Position numbers and translations under genes: made by a program. This document shows positions 34,584 through 43,741 of a DNA stretch of 45,568 nt, piece by piece. The notes beneath the pieces were generated by a model that saw only the letters and a program-made list of their open reading frames with translations, was not told where the DNA came from and ran no database searches. The DNA comes from UBA1124 sp963933095. Its GTDB lineage: Bacteria; Pseudomonadota; Gammaproteobacteria; Pseudomonadales; Cellvibrionaceae. The stretch is from the NCBI GenBank assembly GCA_963933095.1, contig CAWVSV010000006.1, forward strand, positions 1-45,568. The letters are read 5' to 3'. Numbering within the stretch: the stretch's first letter is position 1; each line of letters opens with the position of its first letter.

Positions 34584-34849
34584 GACTGTAGCTCATACCT
34601 TAAATATTACTTATACGAACATATCTAACTATTAGATCAACATAGCTACGCTATTATATGCCTATGCTACGTTTAAAAATGAAAAATGAGTTGCAACTAA
34701 GCGTTTATCTACCTGATTCAGGCCGCTATTTCTGCGTAGCTATTAAGCGATTATAATTGCAACCAAAGGTGAACCATGATGATTAACAATAGCTGAAAAA
34801 TCCATACTGATAACTTTAAAGCTGAAATACTTAAATGACCGGCACAAAG
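34584..34849. other. Probable promoter region of the photolyase operon
   Basis: AT-rich, with near-repeated AGCTACG/TGCTACG motifs around 34647-34672 that could be part of an operator. Nothing is definite, and no gene was found. Confidence 0.35.
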
Positions 34850-35774
34850 GACTATCGCTGACACCGCCATGCAGCTTGAACTGCACAAGTCCCAAATTCT
34901 ATCAGTGGCGCTCTGCTTTCTTTAAAACTCTTCCAGCAGTGAGCGTAAAGGTACACTGATAATAGAGAATGCCCACCTGAAGCGTCTGTTGGCTGAGCAA
35001 GCCGAGGAGCTCTAAATCTTAAAAAAAGCGGCGACCTACTTTGCAAAAAATTAAAAGTGATGCGCTGTGAATTGATCCATGCGCATTGCTGTGAATTCAG
35101 CATGGCGGCAATGATCTGCGCGATGAAGGCATCTCGAAGTGGTTGCTATTACTGGTTAAGAAGCACAGATGACCCAAGCGCTCGGCAGCAAGTTCGTACC
35201 GCTCGAGATTACGAGCTGCTCGAGAGTTTTACACAAGGTATGGGCCGTTATAGGGCATGCTGAAACCAGAAGTGTATGACAATGGGGATACTGAGCATAA
35301 GATCAAGACCATCCGTTACGGCATCGCTCGCAGGGGCTTAAAAGGCTAAAAAGCCGTTTGAGGTGACAACCGTTAGCTATCAAAAACTGCCGATTGCTCC
35401 AGAGCTGCTGGATCGAAACTTTATCGCTAACAGCGCCAATCAGAAATGGGCTGGCGCCATTACTTATGTTTACACCAGTGAGGGCTGGTTCTATGTAGCT
35501 GTGATTATCGACCTCCACTCGCGTGGCGGCTATTGGCTAATCAATCGGCGTGCATATGCAAGCCAGTTTGGTCTGTAATGCGCTGAAGGCAGCACTCCTG
35601 CTTAGAGGGTTTTTTGAACGGGTGATTGTCCACAGTCATCGCGGTAGCCAGTACTGCTCAAATGATTATCGCGACCTGTTGAGTAGGTACGGTCATTAAC
35701 AGAGCATAAGTAGAAAAGGAAATTGCTATGATAACGCTTGCATTGGAAGTTTCTTTCACTCACTTAAAGTTGAA

Positions 35775-35938
35775 GTGAGCCAATCATGAGTCGAGGGACG
35801 ATAAGGCAACAAGTATTTGAATATACCGAGGTTGATTACAATCGCAAGAGAAGGCACAGTGCTCTGGGCTATCTCAGCCCTGAGGAATTTGAAAAAGTCA
35901 CCGCTTAAGAAAGTGTCCAGTTTTGTTGGTACGGATCA
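35775..35938. repeat. 164-bp direct repeat, copy 1 (IS right end)
   Basis: Starts GTGAGCCAATCATGAGTCGA and contains the last 39 codons of the IS3 transposase (SRGTIRQQVFEYTEVDYNRK onward to the TAA) and the right terminal sequence. It is directly followed by copy 2 with no spacer. Confidence 0.9.
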
Positions 35939-36102
35939 GTGAGCCAATCATGAGTCGAGGGACGATAAGGCAACAAGTATTTGAATATACCGAAGTTGAT
36001 TACAATCGCAAGAGAAGGCACATTGCTCTGGGCTATGTTGGCCCTGAGGAATTTGAAAAAGTCGCCGCTTAAGAAAGTGTCCCGTTTTGTTGGTACTGAT
36101 CA
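35939..36102. repeat. 164-bp direct repeat, copy 2 (IS right end)
   Basis: Same length and content as copy 1, with roughly ten base differences (for example the tail reads HIALGYVGPEEFEKVAA instead of HSALGYLSPEEFEKVTA). The second copy ends at TACTGATCA. Confidence 0.9.
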
Positions 36103-36305
36103 TTAAATACAAAACCGTAGCTAAACAGCGGCCGCACAATCTTAATTCTGGTAAATTTCGTCAGCTTATATGACAATCTATTAGCCATAATGATCGATGT
36201 TAATATACTTAAGAGACCGCCTCTTGCTACAAACGCTTAAATTAATAAGCTTATAAATCCTATTTTCAATAACACTCATGATTGAATCAATAATTTGGAA
36301 ATATT

Positions 36306-37196
36306 ATGACCAGACTACTAATACTTCTATTGCTAAGCTTAACAAGCATAAGTGCGATTGCTCATGGCATGTCTACCGAAGATCAAGCCAGAATATTAAA
36401 TGCTAGTAATTTAGAGTATATGCACCTTGGTGCAACGCACATGCTGACCGGCTATGATCACTTATTGTTTCTATTCGGTGTGATTTTCTTTTTAAGTAAT
36501 TTTCGTGATCTGCTAAAAGTTATCACTGCTTTTACAATTGGTCATTCGATAACGCTAGTATTTGCCACGCTATTAACCATTAAGGCCAACTACTATTTAA
36601 TTGATGCGGTTATTGCATTGACTGTCTGTTACAAAGCTTTTGATAATTTAGATGGTTTTAAGAAGTATTTACAAATGCCATCGCCCAATTTGACATGGAT
36701 GGTTTTTATATTCGGATTAATTCATGGTTTCGGTTTATCAACGCGGCTACAACAACTGCCACTGGGCGATAACGGTCTAATACTAAAAATATTATCCTTT
36801 AATGTGGGCGTTGAAATCGGCCAAGTACTTGCCTTGAGTATTATGTTACTCGTATTAATTGGCTGGCGAAAAAAATATTCTTTCCAGCGTTTTAGCAAGG
36901 TATCTAATGTCGCATTGATGATAGCGGGTAGCTTGTTATTTTTAATGCAGTTACACGGCTATCAGCACACCCAATATACAGATGATTTTCCACTCAATAA
37001 AGATGATCATTATCATCTTCACCAAGATCTTCAACGCCAAGCCTGGCCGTTATTGTCTGAGCCAAAGAAACTCAATCTTAATCCGCACAGTACCTTGATA
37101 TTACCCGCAAAAAAGCCAGAAGATAAACCAGAAAAACAATTAGATTCACAGCTTGATAAACACAGCCATGACGGTGAACATTATCACTCTCATTAA
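36306..37196 (+). CDS. HupE/UreJ-like membrane protein with a histidine-rich tail
   Basis: A 296-residue inner-membrane protein. After a signal-like N-terminus (ending SAIAHG) come THMLTGYDHLLFLFGVIFFL, FTIGHSITLVFA, FIFGLIHGFGLS and FNVGVEIGQVLA, the conserved histidine-containing helices of HupE/UreJ-type proteins, which are linked to nickel or cobalt uptake. The soluble C-terminus is unusually histidine-rich (DDHYHLHQDLQ, HSHDGEHYHSH), consistent with metal binding. No hydrogenase or urease genes are near, so the metal and partner are open. Promoter region is 36103-36305; weak ribosome binding site (GGAAA). Confidence 0.85.
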   Translation: MTRLLILLLLSLTSISAIAHGMSTEDQARILNASNLEYMHLGATHMLTGYDHLLFLFGVIFFLSNFRDLLKVITAFTIGHSITLVFATLLTIKANYYLIDAVIALTVCYKAFDNLDGFKKYLQMPSPNLTWMVFIFGLIHGFGLSTRLQQLPLGDNGLILKILSFNVGVEIGQVLALSIMLLVLIGWRKKYSFQRFSKVSNVALMIAGSLLFLMQLHGYQHTQYTDDFPLNKDDHYHLHQDLQRQAWPLLSEPKKLNLNPHSTLILPAKKPEDKPEKQLDSQLDKHSHDGEHYHSH

Positions 37197-37328
37197 CAAT
37201 AGTCAGAGATTAATTATGGGCACTACGCATTAGCGTGCAAACCCATCAAATTACTTGGCAACTCTTGATATCAATAGCGATTCTGTTGCTGCTGCCACCA
37301 GCAAAAAATTCTTGACGGTAGAATCTGA

Positions 37329-38198
37329 TCATTCTTTACTGCTCCATTTGCCCTTTTCGTCATGACAAAGAACCATTAATGATTTACCCAACTTTTCCCG
37401 TCGTTTAAACCCACTATAGGTTAATTCACGACAGCGCTCATCACCATTGACCACCATGGCGGTTAAGGTAATATCACCTCTATGATCATTATTTGAATTA
37501 GACCAAGTTTGAGTAGCCCCGAGGTAGTTTTTCTGGAGAGTAAGCATACTGGCTTCATTGATTAGCTTTTTATCAGTAACGGTCAGATTTTCACTTTTAG
37601 AAAATGCACCGCCAGCACCCGACATCAAATTGATAGGAGCCTTAATAATGCCGCTAAAAAAGCCTGACACAACGCCTTCAGATGCATTCTTACCGGCTGT
37701 TTTTGCTACTGTTGTCGCTTGTGTAAGTAGCATTGGTAATTCTTCCCGCGTTTTTTTAACTTCGAGCAGAATTGCCGGTAATGCCTGTTCTCTTAAAGTT
37801 TTCGATTCTAATAAAACAGCAGGGATAGTCTGTTCACGTAGCGCTACAGATTCTGCCATTACTAATGGGATGGTGTCTTCACGCAAAGCTTGACTTTCAA
37901 CAAGAATTGCAGGAATGGTATCTTTTCTTAGCGCCGAAACTTCAGCCAATATTGCTGGAATCTGCACTCGAACAGACTCCATTTCATTCACTATCAATGG
38001 AATTTGGTCGCTAATATTAGCCACTTCAGCAATAAGTTCAGGCGCAACATCACGATATACCGCCAGTGTATCGGCTACTTTTTCTAGCGAAGATAATTGC
38101 TTCGCAAAATAAACAATAGACGCAGCAAGACAAAGAATACTAACGGCTACAGCATAGTTACCATAACTTGATTTTTGACACACCAATGGATTTTTCAT
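37329..38198 (-). CDS. Membrane-anchored coiled-coil protein with 15-residue repeats
   Basis: A 289-residue protein not recognised as a known family. One membrane helix lies near the N-terminus (about 14-32). Then come five tandem 15-residue repeats at about 80-154, each of the type IPAILxEsxxLREdT, preceded by a related unit at 66-79. A conserved Pro at position 2 of every unit punctuates an otherwise helical, amphipathic pattern. A glycine-rich linker (GVVSGFFSGIIKAPINLMSG) and a globular C-terminus with two cysteines (about 190-289) follow. It is encoded 22 bases downstream of the ClsC-like gene, so is probably in one operon. Confidence 0.72.
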   Translation of the reverse strand: MKNPLVCQKSSYGNYAVAVSILCLAASIVYFAKQLSSLEKVADTLAVYRDVAPELIAEVANISDQIPLIVNEMESVRVQIPAILAEVSALRKDTIPAILVESQALREDTIPLVMAESVALREQTIPAVLLESKTLREQALPAILLEVKKTREELPMLLTQATTVAKTAGKNASEGVVSGFFSGIIKAPINLMSGAGGAFSKSENLTVTDKKLINEASMLTLQKNYLGATQTWSNSNNDHRGDITLTAMVVNGDERCRELTYSGFKRREKLGKSLMVLCHDEKGKWSSKE

Positions 38199-38220
38199 AA
38201 TGCCTCTATGTCACCTATAA

Positions 38221-39768
38221 CTAGAGCTGCGATTCGCCTGGCAGGTAACTCATAAAGCCGACCTTTAGACGCTGCCAAATTGTGCTATTAGGTTCCGTCT
38301 CCAATACCATAATGCCAGCGTCTGTTTTTTGCGTCCAAGTAATGTTGCCGTCTTGTAGCTGTAATTTGTAGGCTATATTCATTATGTGGGTATCGAAATA
38401 CTCGGCAACATCACGACTGACAATTTCATTATAAACCATCACGCCTATTTCAGTATTTTCTTTCACCGAGCGTGGATCTAGATTTAATGAACCTACAAAT
38501 GATTTATTGCGATCTATGACAAAATATTTGGCATGTAAGCTCGATTTAGATAAACCTAATTTTGCTTTACTCGAACCATTAATATCTTTTAACACTGAGT
38601 TCATTTCATACAGTTGAACGCCGCCTCTGAGTAGATCTATGCGATAACGGGAGTAACCTGCGTGTACAACCTCTACATCATTGGATGCTAACGAGTTTGT
38701 TAATACTTTAACAACTACGCCTTTATTGACTAAGCCGGTTAACATTTTGGTCCCCTGCTTACCTGGAACAAAATACGGTGACACAATAAGCAGTTCTTTT
38801 TCTGCTGAGAATAGTATGGGAGCTAACTTGCTAATCAAGTGCAAATCAGTACGATCTCTATCTGCCTCTGTTTTATCAGGGCTGTCAGCAAAAATCTCAG
38901 CGCGCCCCCATTGATAATCTATTTGATCACTTTGTAACTTAGCGGCTAAATCACTATTTACAAGAATATCGGCATAAACAGATTGCTCTTGAGATTTTAT
39001 ATAGGCATCAAATTCCAGCCGCTTATCCTGTATTGTCAGCTTATTGAGTTTTTCTGGGTGCAGTGTAGTAATAGGATAGGCCAGTTTATGATTCCAGTAT
39101 TGGTCAAACGAGCCTGATACTTGCTCTACCACATCACCAATTAATATGGCGTCTAAATCACGAAAGGAGACATCGGGATCAGCACCAAAATATTCGTTGC
39201 CGATATTGCGCCCCCCCACTATCGCTATCTGATTATCAGCAGTGAAGGTTTTATTGTGCATACGGCGAGTAACAGAGCCAAAGCGGGTTACAAACTGTGC
39301 GGTACGACTGCTACCGCGTATAAACGGATTCCAAACCCTCACCTCAAAATTGGCGTGGTCATCAATCATAACACCAGCAATATCAGCCCTAGCTAAATCC
39401 ATATCGTCAACCAGTAGTCTGACACGTACCCCCCTATCGGCGGCGTCGAGCAACTGTGCCAGCAAGATTTTACCGCTCAAGTCGTTATGGTAGAGGTAGT
39501 ACTGCACATCTAAGGTTTTATCTGCTTTCTGTGCTAGTACGGCACGAGCGACAAAAGCATCGTGCCCGGAGTCGAGAAGATGAATACCCGTTTCGCCGGG
39601 CTTGCCCATATCGGCTTGCTCTCTTTTCATGACCACTGTCGCCAAACGAGTATCCATAGTATTCGCCTTATCTAATGCATAAGACGGCTCTTGTTGAGTA
39701 TTGTCCGGCAGCGAGGCACAGGCAGCCACAAGAGTAATAAAAAGCGCCAACAAGATCTTGTTGATCAT
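38221..39768 (-). CDS. clsC: Phospholipase D family lipoprotein, cardiolipin synthase C-like
   Basis: A 515-residue enzyme with two HKD motifs: H171xK173xxxxD178 in RRMHNKTFTADN and H412xK414xxxxD419 in SLHAKYFVID, each followed by the family's G(G/S)xN segment (GGRNIGN, GSLNLDPRS). The N-terminus has a signal peptide and lipobox VAAC (Cys17), so the enzyme is likely lipid-anchored outside the cytoplasm. Overall layout resembles ClsC (YmdC), which makes cardiolipin from phosphatidylglycerol and phosphatidylethanolamine; other phosphatidyl transfers are possible. The partner gene downstream is the coiled-coil protein. Confidence 0.85.
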   Translation of the reverse strand: MINKILLALFITLVAACASLPDNTQQEPSYALDKANTMDTRLATVVMKREQADMGKPGETGIHLLDSGHDAFVARAVLAQKADKTLDVQYYLYHNDLSGKILLAQLLDAADRGVRVRLLVDDMDLARADIAGVMIDDHANFEVRVWNPFIRGSSRTAQFVTRFGSVTRRMHNKTFTADNQIAIVGGRNIGNEYFGADPDVSFRDLDAILIGDVVEQVSGSFDQYWNHKLAYPITTLHPEKLNKLTIQDKRLEFDAYIKSQEQSVYADILVNSDLAAKLQSDQIDYQWGRAEIFADSPDKTEADRDRTDLHLISKLAPILFSAEKELLIVSPYFVPGKQGTKMLTGLVNKGVVVKVLTNSLASNDVEVVHAGYSRYRIDLLRGGVQLYEMNSVLKDINGSSKAKLGLSKSSLHAKYFVIDRNKSFVGSLNLDPRSVKENTEIGVMVYNEIVSRDVAEYFDTHIMNIAYKLQLQDGNITWTQKTDAGIMVLETEPNSTIWQRLKVGFMSYLPGESQL

Positions 39769-39932
39769 AAAGACATCCTATCTATCGGTATTATCAAAAA
39801 AAATTCAATTTTAGCGCAGTTACTCCGCTCTACAAAAGTTTAACTCACATATTTTTTCGACAGATTACTGTTTTTATGCGAGGATTTAGTCAGGAGTAGA
39901 GAGCCGTACTGGTTCAATACAAGGAGTAGACA

Positions 39933-41399
39933 TTGGTTATCATCCCTACAGAAAAGCGTTTCGACTGGCAGCATGCCCCGGTGGTGCTCTTCAGCATCGT
40001 TTTGCTCAATGTGCTGTTGTATTTTTTCTATCAGGTTAACGACGATAAAAAGATATTCGAGGCGCTAGAAGTTTATAGCCAAAAGAACTATGTCACGCTT
40101 GAGTGGCCCCTGTTTCGTGACTTTATACGCCAGCAAGAAGGTGGCGAAACAACTACTATCGCTCAGTCAAATGGCGACAGTACCGAATTACAGAATTACC
40201 AACAGATGTATGACAATAATGCGTTTGAATCCCTAAGCGTCAGCATGCTAATACGCCAAGATTTTTATAGCTACCTAGTCAAAATTGAACCTAAATTTAG
40301 CAGTAATGATGCCCGCTACGACTGGCTGGATACTCGTGCCCGTATTAATAAGCAGATTATGACTATTAGCTCGCTCAATTTTGGCTTGGTCCCACGCGAC
40401 TGGAACCCTGTAACGCTAGTTAGTCATCAGTTCTTACACGGTGGCCTAATGCATCTAATGGGTAACATGTTCTTTTTGATTATCTGTGGCTTTGCGGTCG
40501 AGGCCGCTATTGGTCACAAACTTTTCTTAGCATTTTATCTACTCAGTGGTATCGCTGGAGGTCTGCTTTATATGGCCTTTAACTGGGGTGGTCATACACC
40601 TCTGGTCGGTGCCTCTGGCGCTATCTCGGGGGTAATGGCGATGTACCTAGCGGTGTTTAGACTACAAAAAATTGAATTTTTCTACTGGTTTTTTATTTTT
40701 GTCGGATATTTTAGAGCGCCTGCACTGTTCATCTTGCCTTTCTATCTGGGCAAGGAGATTATCAGCTTTGTCATCGACACCGATTCTAACGTCGCCTTTA
40801 TGGCACACACCGGAGGATTTATTGTCGGTGGTGCACTCGTACTGGCGCAGCTCTTCTGGAAACCCGACTTACTTAACCAAGAGTACATTGAACAGGATGA
40901 GGAAATTGATCCGCTGCAAAAGAAACTGGCAGCCGTTTATCAGGCCATAGAAAAATGTCAGTTTCAATCGGCACTTAAACTACTTAAACCCTTAATAGCC
41001 GATATCAACTGTCGCTTTGACTGGCAATTATTGCGTTGCAAGCTGGCAAAAATTGACGGTGGCGATGAGCTAGATCAAGCTCTACAGGACATATTTAGCA
41101 CAAAGAAGCCCAACCCAGCGGAAGTAGAACAGTTAAAAAATCTCTGGCATGACAGCTCAACTGACTCTGATAAATTTGATGCCAAGGCTCAGCTAAATCT
41201 GGCGATGAACTTCTGTCAGTTAAAAGATTTATCATCGGCCGAGGAGATTTTTTCAAGTCTACATAAAATTTCTCAGCCACCGACAAACTTAGGCGTGTTG
41301 GCGCGCAGACTGTCCCTTAACTTCGGCGATGCCAATAACCAAAAAAAATCCCAGTACTATGAAGAACAGGCCGAATATTTAATGGAGGCGGGACATTGA
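39933..41399 (+). CDS. Rhomboid-family intramembrane serine protease with C-terminal helical extension
   Basis: A 488-residue polytopic membrane protease. Catalytic Ser228 lies in GASGAISG and His292 in AHTGGFIVGG; the oxyanion-side motif FLHGGLMHLMGNMFF is at 168-182. An N-terminal membrane helix (15-33) is followed by an unusually long 110-residue soluble loop (35-150) before the rhomboid core. The cytoplasmic C-terminus (about 310-488) is helical and TPR-like. Start is TTG at 39933, preceded by AAGGAG. The last four bases overlap the next gene (TTGA), so the two are translationally coupled. Confidence 0.87.
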   Translation: MVIIPTEKRFDWQHAPVVLFSIVLLNVLLYFFYQVNDDKKIFEALEVYSQKNYVTLEWPLFRDFIRQQEGGETTTIAQSNGDSTELQNYQQMYDNNAFESLSVSMLIRQDFYSYLVKIEPKFSSNDARYDWLDTRARINKQIMTISSLNFGLVPRDWNPVTLVSHQFLHGGLMHLMGNMFFLIICGFAVEAAIGHKLFLAFYLLSGIAGGLLYMAFNWGGHTPLVGASGAISGVMAMYLAVFRLQKIEFFYWFFIFVGYFRAPALFILPFYLGKEIISFVIDTDSNVAFMAHTGGFIVGGALVLAQLFWKPDLLNQEYIEQDEEIDPLQKKLAAVYQAIEKCQFQSALKLLKPLIADINCRFDWQLLRCKLAKIDGGDELDQALQDIFSTKKPNPAEVEQLKNLWHDSSTDSDKFDAKAQLNLAMNFCQLKDLSSAEEIFSSLHKISQPPTNLGVLARRLSLNFGDANNQKKSQYYEEQAEYLMEAGH

Positions 41400-43150
41400 C
41401 TCATTGTAAATATCACCCATTACAGGCTGCTACCTATAACTGCACTGATTGCAATATCGAATACTGTGATCAGTGTGTAGATATTGATCAAAAAAACGAG
41501 CCGCGCTGCATTCATTGCCAGCAGCCACTCGATAGCCTCGGCGCCAGTAATAGCGCCATTCCATTCTGGCGACGCCTACCGGAGACTTTTCGCTATCCGG
41601 TCAATACTGCAACCGGCATACTTTTAGTGCTTGTGTCATTTCTCACATCGGTACTAGGCTATGTGCCTCTCGGTCTTCTCTGGGTACTAATACTTAGCGG
41701 CGCATTTTTTAAGTACAGTATGAGTTGCCTAGAGAAAACAGCACAGGGCGATATGAGCCCCCCTGATATCACCTCCGCCTACGGCGGTGGCTTAAGCTTG
41801 TTGTTTCAGCTGTTTCTAATACTGGCGGTAATGGCCGGCGTAGCTATAGGCGTCTACACCTTTTTTGGCTCGGCTATTGGCGGTTTGATAGGCACTTTTC
41901 TGCTAATTGCGCTACCTGCGGTCATGATTAATTTTGCTATTACCGAAAGCGTTTGGCAGGCACTCAATCCAGATTCTGCCGTGCGTATTATTAAGGCTGT
42001 CGGTTTGCCCTATGGAATATTAATGGGTTTTATCTTAATTATGTTTAGCTCTGTCAGTGTGATTGGCAGCTGGTTGGGCGATGAACCCTCTGTGTGGCTG
42101 TCGACTTTGCACTCGTTAGTAAGCAACTACTACACACTAGTGGTGTTTCATATGATGGGTTATATGATTTTTCAGTATCAAAGGGAATTGGGTTTTTATG
42201 CCCGCCACAGCGGCCATTCAGACTTAGTTATACCTACCGATCTCGAACGCCTGCGCACTAAAATCGATATTAATTTAAAAGAAGGCCAGTTTGATCAAGT
42301 GCTTCATCTCTACTCAAAAGGACTCAAAAGGTACCCCGACGATTCAGCACTTTACAGTGGGGCCTTTAACTTTATTTGCGGTATTAAACACCGAGAGCAT
42401 ATCGGTAGTTTTTGCGACGGATATTTTTTGCATTTAAAATCTATCCAGCGATTGGATTTAATTCGCTCGGTATATAAACGTACGTTATTAATAGACAGCG
42501 CCTACACTCCTAATAGCCCTCTGGTCCGACACTTAGTGGCTAAATCTTGCTTCGACTGCGGCGATTACAAGCAGTCCGTAAAGCTCCTTAATGGCTTGCA
42601 TAAACACCACCCAGACTACTTCGACTTAACTAACGCCTATTTATTAATGGCCGACGCCCTAGAGCAACTGCCGCAACTAGCCGATAAAGCTGACCAATAC
42701 AGGCGTCTAGCCGAAAAAATTCAGCGGCAGCCAATGCCCGCAAAACACAAATCTATGGCTATACCGGCTCAGCAATCAGTGCAAAAAACAACTAACAAAG
42801 TCGATGTGAACAGCGCCGTGGATACAGATAGTGCATCGTTCAAGTCAGCGACATCAGCATTAAACAATACTTATGAAAAACTTAATGCTGAGCGCCGCGC
42901 CAAAACCAAGCTAGTTGCTGCCGAGCGCCAACAACAAGAACAAGCTCAAAAACCAGAACTTAAGTCCACTGATGACAGAAGAAAATCGGCAACAAGCCGA
43001 GCAACTGAAGCCAATGTAAAATTACCAAGGCCCAAACAAGAGGAAACCTTAGAGGCAATTTTTGCAGCACGAGCGAAGTCTGATCAAGACTCGGATGTAT
43101 TTGATTTTAGTGAGCCAGAGACCGACCGGCCCTCTATAGATTTTCGATAA
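41396..43150 (+). CDS. Zinc-finger/membrane/TPR-like protein coupled to the rhomboid
   Basis: A 584-residue multi-part protein. Residues 4-41 form a B-box-like zinc finger (C4, H7, C16, C19, C24, C27, C38, C41). Four to five hydrophobic segments follow (about 70-255; DUF4013-like). A soluble helical region with repeated helix pairs (about 280-440; RTKIDINLKEGQFDQVLHLY, FDCGDYKQSVKLLNGL) looks like TPR, and the rest is a long low-complexity, charged tail (about 450-584). It starts at TTG 41396, overlapping the rhomboid stop. Function unknown; a substrate, adaptor or regulator of the rhomboid is suggested by coupling only. Confidence 0.75.
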   Translation: MTHCKYHPLQAATYNCTDCNIEYCDQCVDIDQKNEPRCIHCQQPLDSLGASNSAIPFWRRLPETFRYPVNTATGILLVLVSFLTSVLGYVPLGLLWVLILSGAFFKYSMSCLEKTAQGDMSPPDITSAYGGGLSLLFQLFLILAVMAGVAIGVYTFFGSAIGGLIGTFLLIALPAVMINFAITESVWQALNPDSAVRIIKAVGLPYGILMGFILIMFSSVSVIGSWLGDEPSVWLSTLHSLVSNYYTLVVFHMMGYMIFQYQRELGFYARHSGHSDLVIPTDLERLRTKIDINLKEGQFDQVLHLYSKGLKRYPDDSALYSGAFNFICGIKHREHIGSFCDGYFLHLKSIQRLDLIRSVYKRTLLIDSAYTPNSPLVRHLVAKSCFDCGDYKQSVKLLNGLHKHHPDYFDLTNAYLLMADALEQLPQLADKADQYRRLAEKIQRQPMPAKHKSMAIPAQQSVQKTTNKVDVNSAVDTDSASFKSATSALNNTYEKLNAERRAKTKLVAAERQQQEQAQKPELKSTDDRRKSATSRATEANVKLPRPKQEETLEAIFAARAKSDQDSDVFDFSEPETDRPSIDFR

Positions 43151-43741
43151 TGCTAATATTTATAGAGTTCTGTGCACGAAAATCTAACTAGCAGAAATTG
43201 CGCACACGATGCTCATGAATAATGGACGCAGAAGTCAAATAAAAATCGTTTGGTTGACCAACAGGCGTCTAAAAGATGCTGGTTTTATAACGCCACAAGG
43301 ATGTGTTTATGATGATACAAAAAGTAGATGCATTTAAGCGACGCATCGCTAAAGGAACATGGCTTAGCAGAGCCATTCAAGAGCAATGATGGACGAGTAT
43401 AATCTGGCCCAGCATATACTCCCTTTGACCTATCGCCTGGCCTTCATACCTCGGCTACCCCCCCCTTTTCTTCCTACCAAACCTTTCTATTCGGCGCGCA
43501 AATTTTGGTTAATTAGCGGTGTCTACACTAACAATGACTGTTGCGACCCATTTTTTTGCCAGTGAAAAATCCACCTTGAACAGACAATCTTCAACAACCC
43601 ATCTATTATTTTTGTCTTTAATAAATTTAGCGATCTCTATTATCACAAGCCACAAGCTCTACTGACTTTTTCTTAATTCCTCTAAACTAGCCTTTTGTTG
43701 ATCGCATCTTGCGACACCATAGAGTATTCAGTGCTGCATAT
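43151..43741 (+). other. Gene-poor region with two tiny open frames
   Basis: About 590 bases between the zinc-finger protein gene and trmO. Two short overlapping frames stand out. One at 43209-43337 (42 residues) contains LKDAGFITPQGCVYDD. The other at 43309-43389 (26 residues) reads MMIQKVDAFKRRIAKGTWLS followed by RAIQEQ and has AAGGA eight bases before its ATG. They may be pieces of one frameshifted gene. Otherwise AT-rich with a C8 tract near 43460. Confidence 0.35.
43309..43389 (+). CDS. Possible small basic peptide (26 residues)
   Basis: ATG at 43309 with AAGGA upstream at good distance; the peptide (MMIQKVDAFKRRIAKGTWLS, then RAIQEQ) is basic and could fold as an amphipathic helix. 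No family recognised. It may equally be the end of a broken gene. Confidence 0.25.
   Translation: MMIQKVDAFKRRIAKGTWLSRAIQEQ

Larger units (their letters stand above)
34850..36102 (+). mobile_element. Dead IS3-family insertion sequence
   Basis: Pieces of an IS3-type transposase in three frames. An orfA end around 34950-35052 (HLKRLLAEQAEEL, stop, ILKKAATYFAKN) is followed by an orfB start at 35057 (FSMAAMICAMKASRSGCYYW). The integrase core lies at 35363-35690 (APELLDRNFIANSANQKW, then IVHSHRGSQYCSNDYRDLL). The tail YNRKRRHSALGYLSPEEFEK appears twice. At least four frameshifts or stops break it. Two of the three DDE acids appear lost: the usual WVTDITY is WAGAITY, and VHSDRGSQY is VHSHRGSQY. 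The right terminal sequence ends AGTTTTGTTGGTACGGATCA; no matching left end was found. Confidence 0.85.

Noticed and set aside
36306..37196. Urease or hydrogenase operon
   Set aside because: Only the HupE/UreJ-like protein is present; no structural or accessory genes nearby.
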